59,092 bases of DNA from Candidatus Fraserbacteria bacterium (GTDB lineage: Bacteria > Bipolaricaulota > Bipolaricaulia > RBG-16-55-9 > JAJCYT01). A program made the position numbers and the translations under genes. The notes beneath the pieces are model-generated. The model was not told where the DNA came from, made no database searches, and saw only the letters and a program-made list of their open reading frames with translations. The stretch spans positions 1 to 59,092 of the forward strand of contig JAJCYT010000015.1 of NCBI GenBank assembly GCA_029262795.1, given 5' to 3'. Below are positions 8,791 through 16,977 of the stretch, piece after piece (the stretch's first letter is position 1; every line of letters begins with the position of its first letter).

Positions 8791-10051
8791 TTTGTGTCCC
8801 CTTAAATGAATTGAGCGGCAAAGTGACTTGAACGCTTGTCCCTATCCCTAGATCAGTATCAACTGATGTTCGACCGCCTTGACGCTCCACCTGTTCTTTC
8901 ATATGGGTTAAACCTAAATGGGCTTTTGCATCGACCTTGTCGGGCAAAAATCCTTGACCATTGTCTTTGACAATCATAACCAATTCATTTTTGTTGTTTA
9001 TAATCATTGTTACCCAAACCTGCTGTGCATGTGAGTGTTTGGTCACATTATTCAAACATTCCTGCAACGTGCGAAATAGTAATATTTGACTACGTCTTGG
9101 GAGTTGTTTACCCAAAGAGTGCAAATCAGTCGTCAAAGAGAAGTGATACAGTTGCTTATATTGTTGCAATAAGTGTTGAATAGCAGCGTCAAACCCCATT
9201 TCTTCTAAATCAATGGGCTGCAATGCAAAGATGGCACGGCGGACGTCACGCAACCCCTTTTTAATGACCGAACGTACCAAATCAATTTCTGTCTTGGTTG
9301 CTTCAAGCTCTTTGTCCTCAATCAGTTTTTGACAAACCTCGAGCTTTAATGTTACTGAATAAAGATCTTGAGCAAAGGAATCATGAATTTCGCCAGCAAT
9401 TCGTTTGCGTTCTTCATCAAGCATTTTTTCACGGCGTTTGCTCAAACTGACATCATGGACAATCATCGAATAACCTTCTAATTGGCTGTCATCATTAAAC
9501 ATTGAAGTGATCGTCATTTCGACAGGAATCGGTGTTTCGGTGCGTTGTAAAAAAGCTGTTTCATAATCGAGTACGATGCCGAGTTCTTTCAAAGTATTTT
9601 GCAAATCAATTATCTCGCTTTTACGATTATGAATAGAAAAAAGTTTTTCAATATGCTGCCCAACCATCTGTTCTGAAGTGTAGCCAAAGATTCTGCGTGC
9701 GCCCTGGTTCCAGGAGCGCATCAACAAATTTGTATCAAGGCTGATGATTGCCTCAGCAGAATTGTCCGTAATGTTGGCCAAAAACCGCTCGCGTTCATGG
9801 ACCAATCGTTCTGCGTTTTCCTTTTGTCTCAGCCCTTGGGCCACCCAACTCAATGCCAGAAACATTATCACTGGACCGACGATGCCATAAACTGAGATTT
9901 CTAAGGCTGTATGTTGAACGAAACCAACTTCATCGTGAATCCAACGAAACAATACCAATTGGTAAACCAAGACCACGACAAAAATCGTAATTGGCAACAC
10001 CCAACGCAATAAGACAACCCGCTCATGTACCTTCATATTTCGCCAAGGCAT
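8762..10051 (-). CDS. Membrane PAS sensor histidine kinase (HisKA_3 type), partner of the adjacent response regulator
   Basis: About 429 residues. The ATG at 10051 is preferred because AAAGGA lies six bases before it; an in-frame ATG at 10066 is the alternative. Two transmembrane helices (about 12-35 and 50-72) with a short external loop, then a PAS domain (about 85-205; SAEAIISLD, GYTSEQMVG). The dimerisation box is EIHDSFAQDLYSVTLKLE with the phospho-His at about 223. HATPase motifs are ECLNNVTKHSHA, KDNGQGF and GIGTSVQVTLP. It overlaps the response-regulator gene by 29 bases. The PAS signal is unknown; control of copper and heme electron-transfer genes suggests a redox or oxygen cue. Confidence 0.92.
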   Translation of the reverse strand: MPWRNMKVHERVVLLRWVLPITIFVVVLVYQLVLFRWIHDEVGFVQHTALEISVYGIVGPVIMFLALSWVAQGLRQKENAERLVHERERFLANITDNSAEAIISLDTNLLMRSWNQGARRIFGYTSEQMVGQHIEKLFSIHNRKSEIIDLQNTLKELGIVLDYETAFLQRTETPIPVEMTITSMFNDDSQLEGYSMIVHDVSLSKRREKMLDEERKRIAGEIHDSFAQDLYSVTLKLEVCQKLIEDKELEATKTEIDLVRSVIKKGLRDVRRAIFALQPIDLEEMGFDAAIQHLLQQYKQLYHFSLTTDLHSLGKQLPRRSQILLFRTLQECLNNVTKHSHAQQVWVTMIINNKNELVMIVKDNGQGFLPDKVDAKAHLGLTHMKEQVERQGGRTSVDTDLGIGTSVQVTLPLNSFKGTQNGNHQSVGR

Positions 10052-10114
10052 GTTGTTTCCTTTCATCCATTAGAATCCCCTTCTTCAGACTAAGCGATTT
10101 GGCATCTAAACACT

Positions 10115-10157
10115 AGGGACAAATATCCCTAATGATAATGGGACATTTGCCTCTAAT
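10115..10157. promoter_or_regulatory. Pair of DosR-like boxes in the kinase/oxidase divergent promoter region
   Basis: Box 1 at 10116-10129 reads GGGACAAATATCCC, an imperfect palindrome of GGGAC-N4-GTCCC form. Box 2 at 10140-10153 reads GGGACATTTGCCTC, starting 24 bases later. A third degenerate copy (GGCGCTTTTGCCTC) is at 10160-10173. The whole 43-base block recurs almost unchanged at 11528-11570 (39 of 43 positions identical) at the same distance (about 92 bases) from the next ATG. It lies between the divergent histidine kinase and multicopper oxidase genes. Confidence 0.75.
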
Positions 10158-10220
10158 CAGGCGCTTTTGCCTCAACTAATATGAGGCATTTATTCATATT
10201 TAATTTCGAGGAGAGATAAA

Positions 10221-11159
10221 ATGTTTGCTGGTAGCCATAGAAAGCCGAATAGAAAAATCAGATTTGTATTGTGCGGTGTCTTATTTTTTGCCACACTCGG
10301 AACATTAACGAGCTTATTGCTCATGAACCCAATGGTGACAGGTGCTCAAACTGTAAAAGAATTTACCTTGGTTGTTCAGGAAAAAGAAATCACTCTGCTG
10401 GAAAGTCCCAATAAAACAGTGACCGTGTGGGCCTATGGATTCGAGGGCGAAGAAGCCACTGTGCCAGGGCCAGTGATTCGCGTAAACAAGGGCGATCTGG
10501 TACGTATTCATTTTAAAAACACCCACAACTTGCCTCACACCATCCACATGCACAACATTCATGATTTAAACATGGATGGCAACGGCGTCACCGCGTTGGG
10601 ACAGGAACAGTTACAGCTTCCAGGGGATGAATACACTTACGAATTTGTCGCCAATCAGGCTGGGGTTACCTTCTACCATTGCCATACAGATACTCGTAAC
10701 CATATTGACTTTGGGATGTATGGCCTGATCATTGTTGATGACCCTGAAGTGCCGCCTGTGGATCAGGAGTTTATCACTGTTTGGGATGAGTGGGACCTGG
10801 ACAGGGATGGAGAGTATGAGACGCATACAATCAACAGCAAATCATTCCCAACGGCAGCTACCTTTACCGCTAAAGTTGGCGAGCGGGTGCGTTTGATTTT
10901 AGGCAATATTGGATTTCAAGTACATTCGCCCCACATGCACAGTACCGTTTGGGATGTCATGAACCCTGGGGATTTCAATGACGTTTTATGGACCGATCCA
11001 AATGCAGTAGTGTCTCTGGTTCCGGGCGAAGTGAAAGTGTTGGAATTTACTCCACAGAAACCGGGGACATGGTTGTTCCATTGTCATTTTGTCACACACG
11101 TAGAAGATAACGGTGTTTACCCTCGAGGCATGTTGGCAGTGGTGACCATTGAAGAGTAG
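10221..11159 (+). CDS. Two-domain multicopper oxidase (laccase / nitrite-reductase fold)
   Basis: 312 residues, about the size of two-domain multicopper oxidases. Membrane anchor or signal about 14-42. Domain 1 carries HTIHMHNIH (106-114) and FYHCHTDTRNHIDFGM (151-166: H153, C154, H155, H161, M166). Domain 2 carries HSPHMH (235-240) and FHCHFVTHVEDNGVYPRGM (286-304: H287, C288, H289, H293, M304). Cys-His-Met sets in both domains suggest a type 1 copper in each, with type 2/3 ligands between subunits of a trimer. Substrate not deducible: phenols, metals or nitrite are possible. GAGGAGA precedes the ATG. DosR-like boxes lie 92 bases upstream and a strong terminator follows, so it is monocistronic. 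Confidence 0.9.
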   Translation: MFAGSHRKPNRKIRFVLCGVLFFATLGTLTSLLLMNPMVTGAQTVKEFTLVVQEKEITLLESPNKTVTVWAYGFEGEEATVPGPVIRVNKGDLVRIHFKNTHNLPHTIHMHNIHDLNMDGNGVTALGQEQLQLPGDEYTYEFVANQAGVTFYHCHTDTRNHIDFGMYGLIIVDDPEVPPVDQEFITVWDEWDLDRDGEYETHTINSKSFPTAATFTAKVGERVRLILGNIGFQVHSPHMHSTVWDVMNPGDFNDVLWTDPNAVVSLVPGEVKVLEFTPQKPGTWLFHCHFVTHVEDNGVYPRGMLAVVTIEE

Positions 11160-11173
11160 TCAAACTCAAACCG

Positions 11174-11210
11174 TATAAGGGGCCTCAAACGCTAAATGAG
11201 GCCCCTTATA
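11174..11210 (+). terminator. Intrinsic terminator after the multicopper oxidase gene
   Basis: A 14-base inverted repeat, TATAAGGGGCCTCA at 11174-11187 and its complement at 11197-11210, with a 9-base loop, begins 14 bases after the oxidase stop codon. The following bases are only moderately T-rich. Confidence 0.85.
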
Positions 11211-11357
11211 TCTTCATTTCAACTCTGATGCATCATTTCTATAAATTTTCTTCTTCTGAAGTTTTAGAATCAGAAATCCATTTGCTAAACTAAGCCCTTT
11301 ATAGATAAACGCTCAAAACCAGAGCAAGAACCCAAGCTGGGGTTCTTGCTTTTTTTA
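11211..11357 (+). ncRNA. Possible small RNA ending in a second intrinsic terminator
   Basis: A second, classical terminator lies 113 bases beyond the first: AGCAAGAACCC at 11323-11333 pairs with GGGTTCTTGCT at 11340-11350, followed by a run of T. No open frame lies between the two terminators. A TATAAA at about 11241 with a poor -35 could start a transcript of about 110 bases. Either this is a small RNA or the second hairpin is a back-up terminator. Evidence for a transcript is thin. Confidence 0.3.
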
Positions 11358-11635
11358 ATCGATGGGTAAATTTTAAATAAATCACCCAATTTTAAAAAGT
11401 GTATTGGCATAGATATTGCCAATTCTAGTCTACACTTTCTCTTTTCTTAACGACACGATAATCAAGTCGAATAAAATTTCACAATTCAATACAGTTAAAT
11501 ACTTTTAAAAGTCATAATAAATTTACCAGGGACAAATATCCCTAGTGTTGATGGGACATTTGCCTCTAGTTAGAATCTGGTTCTCTATTTAAGATAAAAA
11601 TACCTTTAAAACTTAATTAACAGGGGGAAAGATAC
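11358..11635. other. Gene-free upstream region of the redox operon
   Basis: AT-rich DNA without an open frame. Apart from the DosR-like boxes at 11528-11570 and a GGGGGAAAG ribosome site just before 11636, nothing else is recognisable. A TATTTAAGATAAAAT stretch at about 11586-11600 is a possible -10 region. Confidence 0.5.
11528..11570 (+). promoter_or_regulatory. Pair of DosR-like boxes upstream of the redox operon
   Basis: GGGACAAATATCCC at 11529-11542 and GGGACATTTGCCTC at 11553-11566, again 24 bases apart, as at 10116/10140. The block lies 94 bases before the first ATG of the seven-gene redox operon (92 before the oxidase). Conservation of sequence, spacing and distance at two otherwise unlike promoters argues for a common activator, most simply the NarL-type regulator encoded at 8131-8790. 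Confidence 0.75.
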
Positions 11636-12082
11636 ATGAAGATTTCGAGACGGAAGTTGTTCAAAGGCGCAACAGGGTTGGCTTTAGCTAGTGCTGCAGG
11701 CGCTTCAATCACTCACCGTGCCAGTGCCCACGTGGACATTGATCAGGAAATTGTGATCACTATGGGCGAAATGTTCTTCCAAGCAGCAGGTCAGGACGCT
11801 GGTGCCGCCATTACCGTGCCTGCAAATCAAGTGGTTCGCTTGGTCTTCATCAACGAAGGCACCGTACTCCATGATGCTCACTTTGGTCGCGATGCAGACT
11901 TAACAGGACGCAAATACAACGAAAACCTTGCTGCTCCATTTGACATGCTGGAAATCCCTGCAGGTGGCGAAGCTTGGTTGACTTTTACCTTTACGGACGA
12001 CCAGAAAGGCGAATGGGAAATGGGCTGCTTCCAGTTGGGCCACTACGAAGGCGGCATGGTTGCACCATTCATCATTGAGTAG
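11636..12082 (+). CDS. Tat-exported cupredoxin (blue copper protein)
   Basis: 148 residues. A twin-arginine signal (SRRKLFK at 4-10, hydrophobic segment to about 32) implies export after folding, with copper possibly loaded in the cytoplasm. The mature part has the cupredoxin pattern: H79 in the LHDAHFG loop, then GCFQLGHYEGGM (130-141) giving C131, H136 and M141, a type 1 copper site. Two paralogues share the GCFxxGHYExGM loop (12121-12615 and 43398-43850). First gene of the seven-gene redox operon and probably a mobile electron carrier. Preceded by GGGGGAAAG. Confidence 0.9.
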   Translation: MKISRRKLFKGATGLALASAAGASITHRASAHVDIDQEIVITMGEMFFQAAGQDAGAAITVPANQVVRLVFINEGTVLHDAHFGRDADLTGRKYNENLAAPFDMLEIPAGGEAWLTFTFTDDQKGEWEMGCFQLGHYEGGMVAPFIIE

Positions 12083-12120
12083 CGGGTTTTGCAACCACAC
12101 CCGGTTTCAAGGAGGAAACC

Positions 12121-12615
12121 ATGAAAAGATTTTTGCTGATATTGCCTTTGATTGCTGCACTGCTTTTGCTGGGAAATCAGCTTGGGACAGCACAAGGGTT
12201 TGAAGCCGAAATGACCATCCTGATGGGAGAATTCTTCTTCCAGGTGGAAGGTCAGGACAAAGGCGAAGCGGTGGTTCTTGAAACCGGCGTGCCTTATCGC
12301 ATCACCTTCAGGAACATCGGAAACACCGTTCACCGTGTCAAATTTGGTCGAGGCTTGGTTGTAGAAGAAGGCGTGCCTTTTGAATACACCGAAAATTTGT
12401 TTGACAACGTGCCCTTGCGCATTGAAGGCATTGGCGACGGCGGCGTGGATTTTCGTGTGATCACGGACAGGCTTTTGGAGCTCGATCTTGATCCAGGTGG
12501 CGAAATGGACATTGTCTTTACGCTGCCTCTTGGCGCTCAGGGCGAATGGGAACTGGGTTGCTTTGTGATCGGCCACTATGAGGCCGGCATGCTTGCACCA
12601 TTGATGGTGCAATAA
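12121..12615 (+). CDS. Sec-exported cupredoxin
   Basis: 164 residues. Sec signal peptide about 1-25 (cleavage near TAQG). Copper ligands are H71 (TVHRVKFG) and C147, H152, M157 in GCFVIGHYEAGM. It differs from the preceding Tat paralogue by about 20 extra residues (about 98-120) before the last strands. It follows 38 bases after the first gene with an AAGGAGG ribosome site. Two cupredoxins side by side with different export routes suggests different partners, for example a donor and an acceptor of the propeller protein or cytochrome c. Confidence 0.9.
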   Translation: MKRFLLILPLIAALLLLGNQLGTAQGFEAEMTILMGEFFFQVEGQDKGEAVVLETGVPYRITFRNIGNTVHRVKFGRGLVVEEGVPFEYTENLFDNVPLRIEGIGDGGVDFRVITDRLLELDLDPGGEMDIVFTLPLGAQGEWELGCFVIGHYEAGMLAPLMVQ

Positions 12616-12635
12616 CACAAGCCGAGGAGGTTCTT

Positions 12636-14027
12636 GTGAAAAACTTGCGAATAGCTCTCATCGTAACATTGCTGATCGCAATTGCTGGAGGCGTTACCGT
12701 ATGGAATGCCAGTCAACCAGTGATTGAAGTTCAAGCACAAAACGATGGTTGGGAAACCGACTGGTCGAAAAACTTAGGCGTTACATTGTTGGCCGAATTC
12801 GATTCTAGCGGCCCTGCCGCATGGGATCCAGGTGCTCATCCCTTGGTGTTCTTTACCACTGAAGGTCCAGGTTACTCTGGCCTGATGAGTGGTTTGACTG
12901 AGCCTGGTGTGGCCATCATTGATGCTGTGACAAAAGAACCAGTTGCTTCTGCCAGCTTTGCACTAGAAGGTGTGGAAGCATACTTTGAACCACATGGTTT
13001 GGGTGTGTCCCCTGATGGTCGCTGGCTTTACTTGCCAACCGGAACAAACCCAGGGTTTGGCGCAGTGGGCGGTGGGCGCTTGCTCGTCATTGATGCGCTG
13101 ACCCTAAAATTGAACAAAGTGTTGGCCGTGCCAACCAATCCGCACCACGCCAAAGCATTTACCGATGCGGCTGGCAATTCCAGAGTGCTGGCCTACACCT
13201 TCCGTGAAGGCGGCTTCTATGTGCTCGACCACAATGACGACAACCGTGTGGTTGGCGGTGTAGACAATGGTCAGTTGCAGGGCCGCGGCTACTTGGCGTT
13301 CGTATCGCCAAACGGTAAGTGGATGTTCATCACCACCCGCCCACCTCGTGGCGTGCCTGGCGAAGGCTTCGTTGCAGTGGTCGATACGTCTAACTGGCGA
13401 GTGGTCACACGTTTAGACACCTTTGACACCGATCCAATTTGGGTGGCCTTTAACGCAGAGAGCACGAAGGCTTATGTCACCGGCGGTCACAGCAGCGTGG
13501 TTGTTCGCATCAACATGGAAGGCGACAGTCCCAATGCCTGGACCGTGGATGGCGGCTCAAGCGCCGCAGCCATTGGCCCATACGGCGTCCATCTCAACTG
13601 GGATGAAGACGAACTTTGGACTGTCAGTAAAGGCGAAGGTGCCCATAATCGCGGCATCAGCTTAGGGTTGGTCAATCCTACAATTTTCCGCCCTCCTCCA
13701 ATTGCTGCCTGGACACCTGGTTCCGTGGGTGAATTCTTCACCGGTTGTATGCGCGGCGACCATGGCACATTGCACCCTGATCCAGACCTTGAAGAACTTT
13801 GGGTCACCTGTAACGGCAGTTTTGAAATTGTGGTGTGGGACATGTTTGCCCGAGAAGTGATCAACCGCATCCCAATGCCTAACGGCGGCAGCACACACTC
13901 CGGTGCCTTCGTTCAGTATGAAGCTGGCCCAATGGGTGAATTCTCCGGTGAAGTGGTTTCCGACCAAAACGGTTTGCAGGGCAGTGCCTTGGAAACCAAA
14001 AAAGAGATCCTGGGGATCGCCGACTAA
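12636..14027 (+). CDS. Periplasmic His-rich seven-bladed-type beta-propeller protein, possible metalloenzyme
   Basis: 463 residues. The GTG start follows GAGGAGG. Signal anchor about 5-35. Propeller blades are visible as repeated VSPDGRWLY, VSPNGKWMF and AFNAESTKAYV strands typical of YVTN/NosZ/cytochrome d1-like propellers. Eleven His are present, many at blade loops: PHG (120), NPHH (170-171), GVHLNWD (319), AHNRG (337), GDHGTLH (376, 380) and STHSG (421). This distribution resembles propellers that hold a metal at the axis, such as the copper cluster of NosZ, but no CuA domain is fused and true homology cannot be shown by eye. It is the largest soluble member of the redox operon and may be its catalytic subunit (inference). 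Confidence 0.7.
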   Translation: MKNLRIALIVTLLIAIAGGVTVWNASQPVIEVQAQNDGWETDWSKNLGVTLLAEFDSSGPAAWDPGAHPLVFFTTEGPGYSGLMSGLTEPGVAIIDAVTKEPVASASFALEGVEAYFEPHGLGVSPDGRWLYLPTGTNPGFGAVGGGRLLVIDALTLKLNKVLAVPTNPHHAKAFTDAAGNSRVLAYTFREGGFYVLDHNDDNRVVGGVDNGQLQGRGYLAFVSPNGKWMFITTRPPRGVPGEGFVAVVDTSNWRVVTRLDTFDTDPIWVAFNAESTKAYVTGGHSSVVVRINMEGDSPNAWTVDGGSSAAAIGPYGVHLNWDEDELWTVSKGEGAHNRGISLGLVNPTIFRPPPIAAWTPGSVGEFFTGCMRGDHGTLHPDPDLEELWVTCNGSFEIVVWDMFAREVINRIPMPNGGSTHSGAFVQYEAGPMGEFSGEVVSDQNGLQGSALETKKEILGIAD

Positions 14028-14050
14028 TCAAACGAGTAAGACAGTTACGA

Positions 14051-14077
14051 CCTGGGAGGGCATTTAGCCCTCCCAGG
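14051..14077 (+). terminator. Intercistronic hairpin within the redox operon
   Basis: CCTGGGAGGGC and its exact complement are separated by ATTTA (11-bp stem, 5-base loop) between the propeller and cytochrome genes. There is no T-run and a ribosome site (AAGGAGG) follows closely, so it more probably stabilises the upstream message or attenuates transcription than ends it. Confidence 0.6.
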
Positions 14078-14100
14078 CTTCATCATCAAGGAGGGAAACC

Positions 14101-14784
14101 ATGAGAAAATTATTTACCATCCTGACGATCACAGTCTTGCTCATTGCCTGGGCTTCTGTTACGCCATTTGTGGTTGAACAAACTCAAGATTTCTGGACCC
14201 ATTGGGTTAGCGCACAGATGGAAGAAACGGATGAACCCCTTGAACTCGATCCTGAAAAAGTTGCAAAGGGTCGGATCGTTTTTGAGAAAACAGCTGGCGA
14301 TGTGGGTTGTGCTGTGTGCCACGGCAACTTCGGCATGGGCGATCTGGCCACGGCCCCCAATGTGCGTGGGGTCGATGAAGTACGCATTCGAGGTGCCTTG
14401 GAAGGTGCCGAGGAAATGGAATTTTTAATCAATGTTCTGACAGCGGATGACATTGAAAACATCGCTCAATTTTTACAATTCCTGGCACAGTTTACCCCAG
14501 CAGAGTTTCAACGACGGCGTGGCGTGTTCACACCGGAGATCGTGATCGTACCACCTAATACCGATGTGCAATTAATTGTGAACAACATTGATCGATCTGA
14601 ATGCACCTTCACCTTTGAGGGCATTGATGTTGAAGCAGAAGCCATTGGTGGACGCTCTGCAGAGGACTTTATCTGGACCACGCCTGAAGCGGACAATACC
14701 TTTACCGCCTTTTGTGCGGAAAATCCAGAAGACGTGGTTACCCTGAGTGTTGAAGAGGTCGAAGACGCATCGGCCTCCGAGTAG
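14101..14784 (+). CDS. Monoheme cytochrome c fused to a cupredoxin-like domain
   Basis: 227 residues. Signal anchor about 5-25. Class I cytochrome c domain about 50-130 with one heme site CAVCH (70-74) and a candidate axial M106. Residues about 140-217 look like a cupredoxin fold (PEIVIVPPNTDVQLIVNN, FTAFCAENPEDVVTLSVEE) but lack the C-x4-H-x4-M loop of its neighbours, so copper binding is doubtful. Probably passes electrons between the propeller or cupredoxins and a terminal acceptor. ATG preceded by AAGGAGGG. Confidence 0.82.
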   Translation: MRKLFTILTITVLLIAWASVTPFVVEQTQDFWTHWVSAQMEETDEPLELDPEKVAKGRIVFEKTAGDVGCAVCHGNFGMGDLATAPNVRGVDEVRIRGALEGAEEMEFLINVLTADDIENIAQFLQFLAQFTPAEFQRRRGVFTPEIVIVPPNTDVQLIVNNIDRSECTFTFEGIDVEAEAIGGRSAEDFIWTTPEADNTFTAFCAENPEDVVTLSVEEVEDASASE

Positions 14785-14809
14785 TTTTTAAGTTAAAGAA
14801 GGTGATCTC

Positions 14810-16222
14810 ATGTCCAACCAAAATTCATTATCACATAAGCCACACTTTCGCTTTCATATGCCACGCTGGATTAAACCCAGCTTCCTGGCATTGCTGGCGC
14901 TGTTAATTGCTGGTTCATGGTTATTGGTTGTTTACATGCTCAACGGACAAGGCATGTTGAATGAAATTAAAGTCAATGTTCAATCGGGACGTGCGGGTCA
15001 AATGCAAACGGTCAATTCAGTATTGGCTCGACCTGCTTCCCTGGGCCCTCATGTCGAAATGCTGGCCATGTATGCCACAGCGGAATTTTTTCAACTTGCA
15101 AATCGACAATCTAAAGGCATTACCTACGATCCAGCCAAGTCATTGATCTTTTTGTTCAATGAAAACACACATATGGATGAATTGCCACTTGATTCAACAC
15201 CACTACAGTTGCGCGTCAATGGAGGCGACTTGATCGCCCCCACCACGCTGGAAATGGTTACCTATTCAATTCATCACAAAATGACCATCGCCACATTCGA
15301 TAAATTCGATGCAAATGGCCAACCTTTGTATGACGAAAGCGCAGGCACGTTTGAGCTGGTGGCACCTGCCATGGATCATTCGGGGTTTGCCTATGACACA
15401 ACTCAGGAAGTGGCTGTCAGCTGGGAACTGCCCATCATTTATCCGGAAGGGTCGCTGGAGGCACAGCCTCTTCAGTTCGGCACAATGATTGCCCTTGCTA
15501 TGGGTTTATTAGCAACGGTACTGACCCCTTGCCTGATTCAGTTGTTGGTCTTTTACTTTTCCACCTTAACAGGTATGGGCGCAGAACAATTGGAACGCGG
15601 CGAGTTGGATCCTGCCACACGGCGGCGAATGATGAACTTGGCCTTGGGCTTTGTAATTGGATATACCATTTTGTTTACGGGTGCGGGGGCATTGGCTGGT
15701 TTGGCCGGTGAAACCCTACAGAGCACCTGGGACGATTGGACCCGCCCATTGGCCATTGGCTCCGGGGTGGTCATCATTTTCCTTGGTTTATGGATGGCAG
15801 TGCGCAGTCGTGCGCCCTTGGTATGTAAGTTGCCATTGGCTCGTACAAAACTTTCGAAAACGGCTTCTGGCAAAACCGAATTTTGGCGCTCCAGTTTGGC
15901 AGGTATGAGTTTTGCTGTAGGGTGTTCAACTTGTTTTGGCGGCGCTTTAATTGCCACATTATTACTTTACGTGGGCACCTTGGGATCCGCCTTGGAAGGC
16001 GCTTTGATTTTGTTCTTCTTTTCTCTCGGTGTAGGAATTCCATTTTTAATTGCTGCGGCCTTGTTGACTCGTGCCCTTCCGATGATGCGCGGTTTACAAA
16101 AAGCTGCACCAGTGATTGGTTTGGTCAGTAGCATGATTATGATTGTCTTTGGGCTGTTGTTGATCACCGACAACTTTCACATCGTAAGTGCCTGGATAAC
16201 CCCTTATTTAGGATTGAGCTAG
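14810..16222 (+). CDS. CcdA/DsbD-like membrane thiol transporter with N-terminal periplasmic domain
   Basis: 470 residues. One N-terminal transmembrane helix (24-45), a periplasmic domain of about 175 residues, then six hydrophobic helices (about 222-460). Cysteines sit where the CcdA family needs them: TPC (C241) in the first helix of the bundle, and GCSTC (C372, C375) in the fourth. CcdA/DsbD members carry reducing equivalents across the membrane to periplasmic thiols for cytochrome c or copper-site assembly. Position after cytochrome c and before rhodanese fits either heme/copper assembly or reductant supply to the rhodanese. The N-terminal domain is not recognised. Confidence 0.8.
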   Translation: MSNQNSLSHKPHFRFHMPRWIKPSFLALLALLIAGSWLLVVYMLNGQGMLNEIKVNVQSGRAGQMQTVNSVLARPASLGPHVEMLAMYATAEFFQLANRQSKGITYDPAKSLIFLFNENTHMDELPLDSTPLQLRVNGGDLIAPTTLEMVTYSIHHKMTIATFDKFDANGQPLYDESAGTFELVAPAMDHSGFAYDTTQEVAVSWELPIIYPEGSLEAQPLQFGTMIALAMGLLATVLTPCLIQLLVFYFSTLTGMGAEQLERGELDPATRRRMMNLALGFVIGYTILFTGAGALAGLAGETLQSTWDDWTRPLAIGSGVVIIFLGLWMAVRSRAPLVCKLPLARTKLSKTASGKTEFWRSSLAGMSFAVGCSTCFGGALIATLLLYVGTLGSALEGALILFFFSLGVGIPFLIAAALLTRALPMMRGLQKAAPVIGLVSSMIMIVFGLLLITDNFHIVSAWITPYLGLS

Positions 16223-16232
16223 GGGTGGCAAT

Positions 16233-16973
16233 ATGTGGATTAAAACACTCATGGTTTTCCTAGGTTGGATCACCTTCGTTGGTAGTAACGTCCTGGGGCA
16301 ATGTCCGCTGACCCAGGACGTTACACCAGCACCCACCTCTATCCCATTGGGACTGGTGCTTCAGGAATCCAACAACCGTTATCAACAGTTTGCGACAGAT
16401 GTGCAAACGCTGGTCATTCAACAGCAAACTGTTGTTGAAGCAACTGGACAACTAATTGAAGAAACCCTCTGGGTATCAGGCAATCGTTATCGCCTGGAAC
16501 GTACTCAGCTCAGTGCTTCAGGACCAAGAACGTTGACCTATCTGTTTGACGGTACACAACGTTGGATCATTACCCCTAGCGGCCAACAGGCAGAAACATC
16601 ACTGCTGGAAACCCCTCAGCCTTATATCGATTGGTCACAGTGGATCAATCAGGATTTCCAGCTTGAAGGTCTGGGCAACTACATGAATCATCCCGTATTT
16701 ATGCTTCAGCATCCCGATCCTGATGTGAGTGATTTTACAGAAATATGGATTGATGCTGAACGTCTATTGCCACTTATGGTCCGTCAAGACACAACTCTGG
16801 GCCGCACTGTCACTGCATTTGAGGATTATCAATTGCTGGATGGCACGCAATCAGGATGGATTCCCTGGACGCGCGAGCTTTATCGAGAAGGCGAGCTTTT
16901 GGAACGCACACAAATTATAGATATCGTCCTCAACGAACCGTTGGATGATGACTTGTTTGAAGTGGAGAGGTAA
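16233..16973 (+). CDS. LolA/LolB-like (outer-membrane lipoprotein-sorting fold) secreted protein
   Basis: 246 residues with an N-terminal signal (about 1-22). The pattern of strands (YRLERTQLSASGPRTL, YLFDGTQRWIITPSG, LQHPDPDVSDFTEIWIDAE, LLPLMVRQD) is that of the half-barrel LolA/LolB/DUF4292 fold which binds acyl chains or a hydrophobic partner. It ends four bases before the rhodanese ATG, so it is co-translated. Its role in the redox operon is unknown; it may carry or anchor one of the exported proteins. Confidence 0.6.
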   Translation: MWIKTLMVFLGWITFVGSNVLGQCPLTQDVTPAPTSIPLGLVLQESNNRYQQFATDVQTLVIQQQTVVEATGQLIEETLWVSGNRYRLERTQLSASGPRTLTYLFDGTQRWIITPSGQQAETSLLETPQPYIDWSQWINQDFQLEGLGNYMNHPVFMLQHPDPDVSDFTEIWIDAERLLPLMVRQDTTLGRTVTAFEDYQLLDGTQSGWIPWTRELYREGELLERTQIIDIVLNEPLDDDLFEVER

Positions 16974-16977
16974 GAAA

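Noticed and set aside
12043..12618. Long minus-strand frame across the second cupredoxin (191 codons).
   Set aside because: Antisense shadow of a gene with clear copper ligands and a signal peptide; product lacks any recognisable feature.
16945..16977. Upstream start for the Tat rhodanese.
   Set aside because: It would overlap the LolA-like gene, has no ribosome site, and would place extra residues before the twin-arginine motif.
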